DNA of 64,000 nucleotides. Source: Bacillota bacterium. GTDB taxonomy: Bacteria; Bacillota; UBA4882; UBA8346. The position numbers were made by a program, and so were the translations under genes. Below are positions 50,048 to 58,546 of this stretch, one piece after another. Below the pieces are notes generated by a model that was not told the origin of the DNA, searched no databases, and saw only the letters and a list, made by a program, of their open reading frames with translations. The stretch is taken from positions 1-64,000 of the forward strand of contig JAFABB010000011.1 in NCBI GenBank assembly GCA_023426245.1. Reading direction: 5' to 3'. Position 1 is the first letter of the stretch. Each line of letters opens with the position of its first letter.

Positions 50048-50301
50048 TAACTTTTCCTCCTTATCTGCAATACATCAGCCTCGGTTTTGCGGAGCGAAAG
50101 ATTATAATCCCGAACCATGACCTCAACGGGATCTCCCAAGGGGGCCACTTTAATCAGTTTAACCTCAATACCCTTGGTAAGCCCCATCGCTAATAGTTTA
50201 TTTCGATAAACAGGGTCGCTGCTTTCGTAACCGACAATTTCCCCAATTTCACCTGGTTTTAAATCTCTCAACCGGCTATTTTCTTTTAACTGCTCACTCA
50301 C
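50047..50301 (-). CDS. feoA: FeoA domain protein (second copy)
   Basis: An 84-residue FeoA: SH3-like fold with LRDLKPGEIGEIVGYES, NKLLAMGLTKGIEVKLIKVAPLGDPVEVMVRDYNLSLRKTEA. It modulates FeoB. It starts with GTG after AGGAGGAATTTATT and is translationally coupled to feoB (stop and start overlap by one base). Confidence 0.93.
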   Translation of the reverse strand: MSEQLKENSRLRDLKPGEIGEIVGYESSDPVYRNKLLAMGLTKGIEVKLIKVAPLGDPVEVMVRDYNLSLRKTEADVLQIRRKS

Positions 50302-50314
50302 AATAAATTCCTCC

Positions 50315-50632
50315 TTATTTTGGACTCAAGTCGGACAAGATATATATCCGGCTTAAAAGATTCCAGTCGACCATTACCCGGCTTTCATCAATCCGTAAAA
50401 TAAAAGGTTGATGTTTACCACCCCTGGCGACCATAACGGTTTTACCGGGGAGGATACCCAAAGCCAACATTTTACTGCGAAATTCTTCATCACCAGTCAT
50501 GCGGGATACCACCCCGCTCTCCCCTGCCCGCAATATGGCAAGAGGTTTTTCAATCTGATGGCTTAGCGTATCGGTAGCCGCTGAGTACCGGGGCAAAACG
50601 GGGTTATTTTCAGTCTTCAACACCATTTCCAT
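50315..50632 (-). CDS. feoA: FeoA domain protein (first copy)
   Basis: A 105-residue FeoA with an N-terminal extension before the SH3-like core (LAILRAGESGVVSRMTGDEEFRSKMLALGILPGKTVMVARGG). ATG 50632 follows AAGGAGATGAATCCCGA. The longer frame to 50737 would run through the operators at 50657 and 50720, so it is rejected. First gene of feoA-feoA-feoB, with three GTTAG-N6-CTAAC sites upstream. Confidence 0.88.
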   Translation of the reverse strand: MEMVLKTENNPVLPRYSAATDTLSHQIEKPLAILRAGESGVVSRMTGDEEFRSKMLALGILPGKTVMVARGGKHQPFILRIDESRVMVDWNLLSRIYILSDLSPK

Positions 50633-50656
50633 TCGGGATTCATCTCCTTCAACTTT

Positions 50657-50672
50657 GTTAGTCCCAACTAAC
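50657..50672. promoter_or_regulatory. DtxR-type operator, feoA proximal
   Basis: GTTAG-TCCCAA-CTAAC, 25 bp upstream of the feoA start codon and overlapping the probable leader. Closest of three sites in front of feo. Confidence 0.8.
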
Positions 50673-50710
50673 TGTAAAACAAAATTATCTGCTGCCCTTT
50701 CCCATCCGGA

Positions 50711-50744
50711 TATCCAGATGTTAGTTTGCCCTAACATCTGGATA
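50711..50744. promoter_or_regulatory. DtxR-type operator embedded in a 14-bp perfect inverted repeat
   Basis: TATCCAGATGTTAG and CTAACATCTGGATA flank TTTGCC; the inner part is GTTAG-TTTGCC-CTAAC (50720-50735). The dyad is far longer than an operator needs, so it may also form an RNA hairpin in the feo leader or be a terminator for the upstream DtxR gene. Confidence 0.75.
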
Positions 50745-50758
50745 AATTAAATTCTTTA

Positions 50759-50774
50759 GTTAGTCTGACCTAAC
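50759..50774. promoter_or_regulatory. DtxR-type operator, feoA distal
   Basis: GTTAG-TCTGAC-CTAAC, the third site in front of feoA. It lies between the end of the DtxR gene (50831) and feoA. Three sites in about 120 bp suggest strong or cooperative repression of feo. Confidence 0.8.
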
Positions 50775-50830
50775 AATGAAACAAAAATTTAAGTCTTGAT
50801 GTCGGAAAGATTTTTTTCAGCACTGAATGG

Positions 50831-51253
50831 TTACTTTCGATTACCCGGGCAGTCCATCGGACAACCTGACTGAATCAAGCCGGCCAGATACTTCACTAAT
50901 TTTTCCATGGTAACCGGACTGATATAATGCTCAATGCCGCATGCGTCTTTCTCTGCAATTTGGGGATCCACGCCTAAAGTTTCACTGAAAAACCGTGTCA
51001 AAATCCGGTGCCTTTCCCGGACTTTACGCGCTTTATCCTCCCCTAACTCTGTTAATTCCAACGGTCCATACCGTTCATGGGTCAAAAGTTGCAATTCCAC
51101 CAGCTTGACTACAGCTTGGTTTACGCTAGACTTGGCTACCTGCAACTTTTCCGCCAAATCGGTCACCCGGATGGACTCGTTTTCCTCTTTCAAATCCAGA
51201 ATGACTTCCAAATAGTCTTCCAGGGAAGGTGAAAGAGAGGTGGTTTCATCCAT
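50831..51253 (-). CDS. DtxR/MntR-family iron-dependent repressor
   Basis: A 140-residue DtxR-type repressor: N-terminal winged HTH (LEDYLEVILDLKEENESIRVTDLAEKLQVAKSSVNQAVVKL) and the dimerisation/metal domain with HERYG, RHRILTRFFSETLGVDPQIAEKDACGIEHYISP; Cys-Gly-Ile-Glu-His supplies metal ligands. No SH3 domain, hence the short MntR-like form. ATG 51253 is chosen (GGTGATGGA upstream) over a TTG at 51271. The GTTAG-N6-CTAAC site at 51273-51288 overlaps its leader, implying autoregulation. Fe versus Mn specificity is inferred from the feo context. Confidence 0.9.
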   Translation of the reverse strand: MDETTSLSPSLEDYLEVILDLKEENESIRVTDLAEKLQVAKSSVNQAVVKLVELQLLTHERYGPLELTELGEDKARKVRERHRILTRFFSETLGVDPQIAEKDACGIEHYISPVTMEKLVKYLAGLIQSGCPMDCPGNRK

Positions 51254-51272
51254 TCCATCACCATATTTCAAT

Positions 51273-51288
51273 GTTAGGTCAAACTAAC
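51273..51288. promoter_or_regulatory. DtxR-type operator, autoregulatory
   Basis: GTTAG-GTCAAA-CTAAC, directly upstream of the repressor's own start codon. Sixth site with the same arms and spacer in the window. Confidence 0.8.
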
Positions 51289-51415
51289 TTCAAATCTACT
51301 TTACCGAAAAATGTTATCATTGTCAAGCAAATTTTTGATTTTTTAACCTTCTGTTTATATAATTTTACGAGACCTGTATGAGACTCTGAATTTTTTTAAA
51401 ATCCTTTTCTATATA

Positions 51416-51453
51416 TTCAAAACGGGATGCCGAATTCGGCATCCCGTTTTGAA
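51416..51453. terminator. 38-bp perfect palindrome, bidirectional-type terminator
   Basis: TTCAAAACGGGATGCC followed by its exact reverse complement around GAATTC. It sits between the upstream end of the DtxR transcript region and the pectinesterase stop (51477). On the minus strand it terminates pectinesterase transcription with a CGTTTTGAA tail. Confidence 0.8.
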
Positions 51454-51476
51454 TACTTTATGAAACTTGACTTTAT

Positions 51477-53414
51477 TTAGTACGGCATTTTCGGAACAAA
51501 TCCCAGGATTTTTTCAACCGAACTATAATTTACTTTATATTCGTTATCGGTTAAGAACTTTCTGGTAGAAGTTTCCTGAACTACCCAACCTTCTCCGGTG
51601 TTTCGATATTCCCGAAAAAACTGTTTGGCCGCGGTAGAAATATTATCCCAGTCTGTCCAACCCTCAGGATGAATCCGGTTGTGAAGCAGGCAAGAAATAT
51701 AAACAACTTTAGCTTGATTCGTTCCCCCATTACTGCCGCCGTTCCAGGCACCCCGTCCCAAAAAAATATTTTTGGTTGCAACAGCGGGATCAACAGTCAA
51801 AAGGCAGTTCTTAAAGACATAACCCTTATTAAAACCGGCGCCATTGGTATCCGAAGGGGCTGCAGCAGTAATGTACCCTCCTTCTTTGTATGCTAAGGAG
51901 TGAATATGGCAATTGTCGAACAATGCGGTGGCTCCACCACAAATAAAGTCGACTTCTCCTTCAATATAGCAATTTTGAAAATATTGTCTGCCGGAACGTA
52001 AGTACATCGTATCTTGCTGTCCCAGGAAAATACAATTCTTCAAATAGGCTTTATCCACATTTTTGGCGGCAAACGCTATCGAACGCCTTTCGACATTATC
52101 CCATGTCCGGTTCCACTCAGGGCCCTTATTGTAAAACGTAATGTTTTCGGCATTGAAATATCCGGCTTCGGTTAAACTCACCTCCACCAATAAGTTACCA
52201 TCAATAGCGCCATAATCGGACTCATAACCATAAATTATCGTGTTAACCGGACTCTCACCGACGAGACTAATGTTAGGCTTGGTAATTTTAAGCTTCTCCA
52301 GATAACATCCTGGTTTAATATAGATTAATGACCCGGGTTTCACAGCATCGATGGCTGCGGCGATTGTTTTATAGGCGCCACCGGCACCGTTAGGTTCCAC
52401 AGTCGCTGTAGCTATTTTGGCAAGGTTAGGGCGGAGCTTCGGTTTGGCGGTTACCTTCTGAACAGCGTTTTTGCTATAGGGTAATTGCGCCAAGTCAATG
52501 GTACCCTCTTTGATGAAGGAAGGATCGATATAATTCAAATCCTTGCTGCCGGCTTCAGGTCCGGTCATATTGATACCTGCAGGTTTTTTGGCCGGTTTTT
52601 TACTGACCGGATCCGGATCATGAACCAGTTCGGGCCTGGCCTCCAAATCAAACCCGACGATTTTACTTAGGTCAGCCAAACTCTTACTGCTGACGTCTTC
52701 ATTCTTAATCAGCAGTAAATAGGGATATCTCCCAAGGCCATTGGTACTTCCATCATTTTCACCAAATTGAAAGAAGTTGCCGGAACCGTTTTTCTTTTCA
52801 AAATTGGCAGTCTGGTGCCTTGGTTTGCCATCAATGAATGCACTGGCAGTTATGGCCTTACCATCTGCGCCAAGATCAAAAACAAGGCGGTAATCATGCC
52901 AATCCGAGACAATGTTATCCGGATTAAGGGAGGTTTGTCCGGTGCTTCCTTTCAACTGGTTACTGGCATTGTGCCGTAGTAAAGATTGATATTCACCCCG
53001 TTGCCACATGGCCCAGAGAATGCCGTAAGGAGTGCCCCTATCCGGGACTACCGCACCCTTCGCCTGAAAAATGAATGTAATTTTGGTTTCGCTGCCATCG
53101 AGCGGGATTGTTAACACATCATTTACAGCATCTAAAGTGTTCAGTTTAAGGACCTTGTTCCCTGCCTTGTCACTGACAAAAGAAAAATGGGCGTTAAAAG
53201 TATCCGATGCCGCAAAACCGTTCGCTTCGATATCAGCTTTAGCATCGAGAGAGTTCTTCAAACCCGGGATATAAAGAATATAATTCACTGGTAATTTTAC
53301 AACCACGGCACCCGATCCCGATGCAGCCGCATCGTTCTCTCTCAAAAGTACCGGAAGAAAACAGCTCAGCATGAATATAACTCCTGTAAATGCAAAAATA
53401 AATCTTTTGTTCAC
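51477..53414 (-). CDS. Secreted pectinesterase (carbohydrate esterase family 8)
   Basis: A 645-residue secreted enzyme that de-esterifies pectin. GTG 53414 (after GGAAGGGGGAAGAGTA) begins a signal peptide (KRFIFAFTGVIFMLSCFLPVLL). Residues ~40-270 form a beta-sandwich/LamG-like part; the C-terminal ~320 residues are a pectinesterase beta-helix: GGAYKTIAAAIDA, GCYLEKL, GQQDTMYLRSGRQYFQNCYIEG, then EVDFICGGATALFDNC (catalytic Asp) and FLGRGAW. In the usual enzyme the DF(V/I)FG motif is DFICGG here. It is divergent from the two-component system and ABC transporter that would take up breakdown products. Confidence 0.92.
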   Translation of the reverse strand: MNKRFIFAFTGVIFMLSCFLPVLLRENDAAASGSGAVVVKLPVNYILYIPGLKNSLDAKADIEANGFAASDTFNAHFSFVSDKAGNKVLKLNTLDAVNDVLTIPLDGSETKITFIFQAKGAVVPDRGTPYGILWAMWQRGEYQSLLRHNASNQLKGSTGQTSLNPDNIVSDWHDYRLVFDLGADGKAITASAFIDGKPRHQTANFEKKNGSGNFFQFGENDGSTNGLGRYPYLLLIKNEDVSSKSLADLSKIVGFDLEARPELVHDPDPVSKKPAKKPAGINMTGPEAGSKDLNYIDPSFIKEGTIDLAQLPYSKNAVQKVTAKPKLRPNLAKIATATVEPNGAGGAYKTIAAAIDAVKPGSLIYIKPGCYLEKLKITKPNISLVGESPVNTIIYGYESDYGAIDGNLLVEVSLTEAGYFNAENITFYNKGPEWNRTWDNVERRSIAFAAKNVDKAYLKNCIFLGQQDTMYLRSGRQYFQNCYIEGEVDFICGGATALFDNCHIHSLAYKEGGYITAAAPSDTNGAGFNKGYVFKNCLLTVDPAVATKNIFLGRGAWNGGSNGGTNQAKVVYISCLLHNRIHPEGWTDWDNISTAAKQFFREYRNTGEGWVVQETSTRKFLTDNEYKVNYSSVEKILGFVPKMPY

Positions 53415-53974
53415 TACTCTTCCCCCTTCCAAATTGCGCGTAGGCGTGAAAAAAATAACTTTGATGCTTAACCGTTAATTCTTTATTTATTACACGGTGA
53501 ATTCATCAAAGTTCGTAAATTGATTTCGATTCAGGCGGGGTTAATCCTTTATAAATTTAAGAATAGATTGCAAATTAATAATAAACGGTTAAAAAATAGC
53601 CAATTCGTAAAATATGGTTAAAATATACCGACTAAATTCATTTCTAATGTTACCGTATTCTATTTTACAATAATCAACAGCAATAAAACGCCCGTATCAT
53701 CTTCCGATCTCTCGACATCATGATGCCGTACCACCAAAATGAAATCAATGATTCCCATAACTTAACATCAATATTTTAACTTACTTTTTACAATCTCTGA
53801 TGATTTGTAGTAAACTAGAAAGTGAAGTGCATGAAACAAAAAATCATCTTCATTCAAAGATGCCACTAATCTTTTCCGCAGACTGTGAACAAAGATTCAA
53901 CACCATCAATTTGCTTTGCCAAGAGTAATTTGTAGCGATCCATTCATGAACATTTCTTTCAGGAGGGACATTTC
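53415..53974. promoter_or_regulatory. Divergent control region, pectinesterase / two-component system
   Basis: About 560 bp without a gene. Contains TTAACCGTT (53468-53476) and its inverse AACGGTTAA (53584-53592), a matched pair of possible regulator half-sites, in AT-rich promoter-like surroundings. The kinase gene has AGGAGG at 53961. Confidence 0.5.
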
Positions 53975-55513
53975 TTGAATTCAAATACTGCAGTGAATAA
54001 AAACGGATTACTATTCTCCTGGATAGACAAGATTCCTATTCCCCGGCTCAAGGTCTTCCATCAATTACTGATTATCAGTTTTATCATGGTCCTTTTTTTT
54101 ATTATTCAAGGTGTTACCAGTATTTATATCAACGATACCATGCAAAAGTCAAGCCTAAACATTGTCAAAATCAGTACCAACCGTTTCAATAACATCATTA
54201 TCGTAAAAACCTATGTGGAAATCATCGAAAAAGAATATCTCAAAGCCCTTACCGGAAAAGGGAAGGTTCACTATCTGATTAATGAAGCCGAAGTCCCGGG
54301 CTTACCGCGGATTAAGGGAGAAATGGAACCTGCGGTAAAGGCTTTAAAATATGTTGCACCGCAAGATAGTGAACAAATCCTTATAAATATTAACCATATT
54401 AAAAAAATCATTCGTTTACCGCTTAGTGAAGCCAATTTCGTTGCTTTGAAACGCGATCTGAATTCAATCGAAATTTGCATCGACGATGCCACGAGTAAAT
54501 CAATCAATACCAGTTACGAAGAGGTCACCCGGAGTTCCAATTTCTCTACCGCTTCAAAAATCGTTACCGTTGTGATTAGTATTATCGCCATCGCCATTCT
54601 GGGGATTATTTACATCTTTATGTTATCCCGATCCATTACCGACCCTATAGAGAAATTAACCGCTTATGCTATGGAGATCTCCAAAGGGAATTTTCAAACC
54701 CCTAAACTCAATATTCATTCCTCGGAGGATCTGAAAATTCTGGCTTTGGCCTTTAATAAAATGGCAGCCAGTATTCAAAACATGATCCGGGAGATTACCG
54801 AAAAATCAGATTTAGAACGCAAACTTCATGAACAGGAAATGAAAAATTTAAAAATCTCCCAACAGCTAAATGAAGCCCGTTTTTTAGCCCTCCAATCGCA
54901 AATCAATCCCCACTTTCTTTTTAACGCTCTCAATGCAATCATGCGGAAATCGATGTTTCAAGAAACAGAGGACACTACCCGGTTAATCCAATCCTTAGCC
55001 AATATCTTTCGTTATAATCTGGAAAGTTCATCCAAAGAAGTCCTTCTAGAGGATGAATTGGAGGTCATCCAGGAATATGTTTACATTCAACAAACCCGCT
55101 TTGGTTCACGAATCGGATTTGAAATCGTTCTACAGACAGATATCAGCCGCATTCAGATTCCACGTTTTATCATCCAGCCACTGGTGGAAAATGCGATTAT
55201 CCACGGTATTGAGCCCAAAGAGACTGGCGGGGCGGTACGGATCAAAATTTCGAAAAAAGGGCATTCCATACTCATTAAGATCATTGATAACGGGATCGGT
55301 ATTTCCCAGGATAAAATCGAAAGGGTGCTTGCAGGTACCGATGAACCTTATTTAAAAGGACATACAACCGGAATCGGCATCACGAATGTCCGTGACCGGA
55401 TGATTCTTTATTATAAAGATCCCGATTGTTTCTGTATATACAGCAAATTAAACCGGGGGACTGTCATTACACTCAAAATAATCCCTAACAAAGAAGGTGC
55501 CACCAATGTTTAA
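53975..55513 (+). CDS. Sensor histidine kinase, YesM/LytS-type (His_kinase family)
   Basis: A 512-residue kinase starting at TTG after AGGAGGGACATTTC. Domains: TM1 (about 28-50), an extracytoplasmic helical sensor with KTYVEIIEKEYLKALTGKGK, TM2 (about 200-220), HAMP (SRSITDPIEKL), His_kinase domain with ALQSQINPHFLFNALNAI (phosphoacceptor His) and HATPase with VENAIIHGIEP and DNGIGIS and GIGITNVRDRM. Its whole sensor region is shared with the chemoreceptor at 61629. Overlaps the response regulator by 8 bp. Confidence 0.93.
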   Translation: MNSNTAVNKNGLLFSWIDKIPIPRLKVFHQLLIISFIMVLFFIIQGVTSIYINDTMQKSSLNIVKISTNRFNNIIIVKTYVEIIEKEYLKALTGKGKVHYLINEAEVPGLPRIKGEMEPAVKALKYVAPQDSEQILININHIKKIIRLPLSEANFVALKRDLNSIEICIDDATSKSINTSYEEVTRSSNFSTASKIVTVVISIIAIAILGIIYIFMLSRSITDPIEKLTAYAMEISKGNFQTPKLNIHSSEDLKILALAFNKMAASIQNMIREITEKSDLERKLHEQEMKNLKISQQLNEARFLALQSQINPHFLFNALNAIMRKSMFQETEDTTRLIQSLANIFRYNLESSSKEVLLEDELEVIQEYVYIQQTRFGSRIGFEIVLQTDISRIQIPRFIIQPLVENAIIHGIEPKETGGAVRIKISKKGHSILIKIIDNGIGISQDKIERVLAGTDEPYLKGHTTGIGITNVRDRMILYYKDPDCFCIYSKLNRGTVITLKIIPNKEGATNV

Positions 55514-57125
55514 ACTATTGATTGCCGATGATGAACAACTGGAACGGGAAGCCATTCGCTTCATCATCAACCAAAATTTCCCGGAAATTTTTGAGATCCA
55601 CGAAGCTGCAAACGGCAAGGAGGCTTTGGAAACGGCCCTTTCTTTCGGACCGGATCTTATTTTTATCGATATAAAAATGCCTGGAATCGACGGGCTTCAG
55701 GCTGCTTCCCTGATTCGCAAGAGCCTTCCGGAATGCCGGATCGTCATTGTCACGGCATATCACTATTTTGATTACGCCAAGGAGGCGTTGTCGCTTGGAG
55801 TGAATGAATATATCACCAAACCGGCTCCGGTTGAAACCGTTGTTGCTACCATAAAACGCGTAATTACGGCCATTGAGGAGCAACGCGCGAAAGACTGCAG
55901 GGATGAAGAAAAGGAACGCCGGTTCAAGCAAATTGCCCAATATATCGAGGATAACCTTTTAGTCTTAATCGCCTATGGTGAAATTGAAGAAAAGGAAATT
56001 GAAGAATACCTAGATATCCTTAATTCTAATTATCAGGCCTTTCTATCGGTTGTAACATCCGTTTTTTATCAACAGAATTCCGCTGAAAATATGTCTGAAG
56101 CGAAAAAAAGAATCCTTAACAAGCAGTTGGTGGAGTGGTTGAAAAGTTATTTTCCCAAAATCGGTTATAGCGCATTTATCCGCTCAATTGGAGCGGAGAT
56201 ATATATCTTGTTTCTATTCGATGAATTTTTGGATGAATACCGCTCGCGCCTCATGGGAATTCGCCTTTTTAGCGAGTTAAATGAATGCTTGTCAAATGAA
56301 ATGCAAATGACTTTGAGTATAGGAATTGGAAGAGTATATCATTCCGTACACGATATATTTCAAGCATTTTCTGAAGCCAAGCGAGCCTTACGCTATGAAA
56401 CGGAGCCGGGGTCGATTATCAGTTATGGTGATATTCAAAAAGGCAATCGGAAAACTGTCTATCCGCAAAATAAAGAAAAAAAACTTTACCAATGTATTTA
56501 TCGGGGGGATCGTCTCGGCGCCGAACAACTGTTGGAGGAACTGTTGGAATGGGCTCTGGATAACTTCTCCCATCTTGAGGTTTTCCGGCAAAAGGTGTAC
56601 GAAATGTTATTGTCCCTACTTTGTGAAACCTACACCAATACCCACCTGACCGAATTTGATATTAACACGGAGGATCTTCGCCAAAACATCGGCTTACTCC
56701 ATAATCGAGAAGATATCTATCTTTTCGCCAAGGATTATCTTTTAAAAAAGATAACCGAAGTCAACACGATTAAAGCATCACGAGCCAATGCACTATTGAC
56801 TATGGCCATTAGCTTTATGGAAAATAATTACCAAAAGGATCTTTCCCTGGAAGAGGTCGCTTCCCATCTTCGGATTAGCCCCTTTTACCTCAGTAAAATC
56901 TTTAAAAAAATGCACAGTCAGAATTTTATCGATTATTTAACAGAGATTCGCATTCAGAAAGCCAGGGATTTATTGGCCAATCCAAGTTTAACGGTGAAGA
57001 ATGTCTGTTTTCAAGTGGGGTATAATGATCCCAATTATTTTGCCCGTGTCTTCAAGAAGTTCTGCGGTCTCACACCAACCGAATATCAAGCCAAGTATTC
57101 CTATAGCCCTATTTTTGAACAATAA
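55506..57125 (+). CDS. Response regulator with AraC-type DNA-binding domain (YesN-like)
   Basis: A 539-residue regulator: receiver domain (KLLIADDEQ acidic pocket, DLIFIDIKMPGIDG phosphoacceptor Asp, YITKPAP Lys), a long middle region, and C-terminal AraC HTH pair (EENNYQKDLSLEEVA-like segment, LRISPFYLSKIFKKMH, VGYNDPNYFARVFKKFCGLTPTEY). ATG 55506 follows AAGAAGGTG; the frame start at 55497 is GTG. Partner of the upstream kinase; it probably activates the ABC operon that follows. Confidence 0.93.
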   Translation: MFKLLIADDEQLEREAIRFIINQNFPEIFEIHEAANGKEALETALSFGPDLIFIDIKMPGIDGLQAASLIRKSLPECRIVIVTAYHYFDYAKEALSLGVNEYITKPAPVETVVATIKRVITAIEEQRAKDCRDEEKERRFKQIAQYIEDNLLVLIAYGEIEEKEIEEYLDILNSNYQAFLSVVTSVFYQQNSAENMSEAKKRILNKQLVEWLKSYFPKIGYSAFIRSIGAEIYILFLFDEFLDEYRSRLMGIRLFSELNECLSNEMQMTLSIGIGRVYHSVHDIFQAFSEAKRALRYETEPGSIISYGDIQKGNRKTVYPQNKEKKLYQCIYRGDRLGAEQLLEELLEWALDNFSHLEVFRQKVYEMLLSLLCETYTNTHLTEFDINTEDLRQNIGLLHNREDIYLFAKDYLLKKITEVNTIKASRANALLTMAISFMENNYQKDLSLEEVASHLRISPFYLSKIFKKMHSQNFIDYLTEIRIQKARDLLANPSLTVKNVCFQVGYNDPNYFARVFKKFCGLTPTEYQAKYSYSPIFEQ

Positions 57126-57285
57126 TTTGCTACCTTGGTCAATTCTTTATAGAGTACTAGTACAAAAATTTCCTAAAACAGCCAATATTTTATAGAGGCC
57201 TTTACAACATTTTGATAGAAAGTTAATCAAATATTCATCTTAGATTTCACAACTTTTAGTACAACAAAAAAAGGGAGGTCTAGAA

Positions 57286-58440
57286 GTGAAAAATTTTAAG
57301 TGGTTAGTAGTCGTACTGGTTATGGTGTTTTTAGTGGGCCTTGTTCCAGTCAGTCAAGGTGCTTCCAAACAAATCACCTTACAAATTATCGATGTTGCAG
57401 GAAGCAAACAAATGGTGGGAGCGGCAGTTGATGCTTTTGCCGCCAAAAATCCCAATGTAAAAATCGATTATGTAATTGGAACTGCCCCCGAACTGCCGGC
57501 AAAAATAAAAGCCCAGCAAATGGCCGGTAATGTTGAAACTTGTGTTGTCTTAACCGGTTATGACGCTATGGGATCAGGTTTTGTACAACGGATTTGGGAA
57601 CGGATTTTGCCCGAACAAAAGAAATATTTCCCCGGTATTGACAAGAATTATCTGCCAGCCGCCAAAACAGCCTTCGATCTCTTTGAAGGGTATGGCGTTG
57701 TGTTTGCATGGTGCCCGGGCGGCCCGATGTTTACTTATAATCCGGATAAAGTAAAAAATGCTCCCAAAACGGCTGCTCAACTATTGGAATGGTGTAAAGC
57801 CAACCCGGGAAAATTCATGTATGCCAGACCGGCAAATTCCGGACCCGGTAGAGCGTTTTTACAAGGTCTTCCCTATATCTTGGGTGATAAAAACCCCAAA
57901 GAACCTAAAACCTGGGATAAAACTTGGGCTTACCTAAAGGAATTGGATCAATATATTGATTACTATCCTTCGGGTACCGGTATTACATTCCGGGAGATGG
58001 GTGAAGGCACTCGGGCCATTCTTGCCAGCCATTTGGGCTGGGATGTCAATCAAAGAATTTTAGGGACCATTCCCGCAAACTCACAAGCATTCTTCCTTGA
58101 AGGTACTACTTGGGTCAACGATTCCCATTTCGCCTGCATTCCCAAGGGGCTTGACAAACAACACAAAGAGCTTGCTCTCAAATTGATTGCCTGGCTCCTC
58201 AAGCCGAATATGCAAGCCTTTAATTATGACACCGGTTATTTCTATCCCGGTCCTGCTGTTAAAAATGTCACACTTTCCATGGCTCCGGCTGAAAGCCAAG
58301 CTAAAATCAAAGCGGCTGAGCGGAAATATCTTGATGACGCCGTTACCAAATATCCTTCCACCACTCAGTTGGATGCCGAAGCTCTGACCACAGCTTGCGA
58401 TATGTGGGATAGGCTGGTAGGAGCAAAAATTAAAAAATAA
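57286..58440 (+). CDS. ABC transporter solute-binding protein (family 1)
   Basis: A 384-residue binding protein starting at GTG after AAGGGAGGTC. Signal peptide KWLVVVLVMVFLVGLVPVSQGASKQ with Ala-x-Ala-type cleavage and no lipobox Cys. Mature part: ITLQIIDVAGSKQMVGAAVDAFAAKNPNVKIDYVIGTAPELPAKIKAQQ and later W-rich and G-rich blocks. Matches the ATPase and two permeases downstream in the spermidine/iron/thiamine-type importer class; substrate is not assignable, although pectin-derived or related acids are plausible. A strong hairpin follows before the ATPase gene. Confidence 0.85.
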   Translation: MKNFKWLVVVLVMVFLVGLVPVSQGASKQITLQIIDVAGSKQMVGAAVDAFAAKNPNVKIDYVIGTAPELPAKIKAQQMAGNVETCVVLTGYDAMGSGFVQRIWERILPEQKKYFPGIDKNYLPAAKTAFDLFEGYGVVFAWCPGGPMFTYNPDKVKNAPKTAAQLLEWCKANPGKFMYARPANSGPGRAFLQGLPYILGDKNPKEPKTWDKTWAYLKELDQYIDYYPSGTGITFREMGEGTRAILASHLGWDVNQRILGTIPANSQAFFLEGTTWVNDSHFACIPKGLDKQHKELALKLIAWLLKPNMQAFNYDTGYFYPGPAVKNVTLSMAPAESQAKIKAAERKYLDDAVTKYPSTTQLDAEALTTACDMWDRLVGAKIKK

Positions 58441-58460
58441 TCGAAAAAATTAATTTCTAG

Positions 58461-58518
58461 AAAGAGGGGGGCTGTCGGTAAAAATTTGCAACATTTTCTC
58501 ATGACAGCCCCTTTCTTT
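58461..58518 (+). terminator. Intercistronic hairpin between binding protein and ATPase
   Basis: AAAGAGGGGGGCTGTC pairs with GACAGCCCCTTTCTTT over 16 bp (two G-T wobbles) with a 26-nt loop and a weak U-run after it. In ABC operons such a hairpin commonly stabilises the binding-protein message and lowers downstream expression. Confidence 0.7.
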
Positions 58519-58546
58519 AATAAAACTCATGATGGATGTGATTAGG

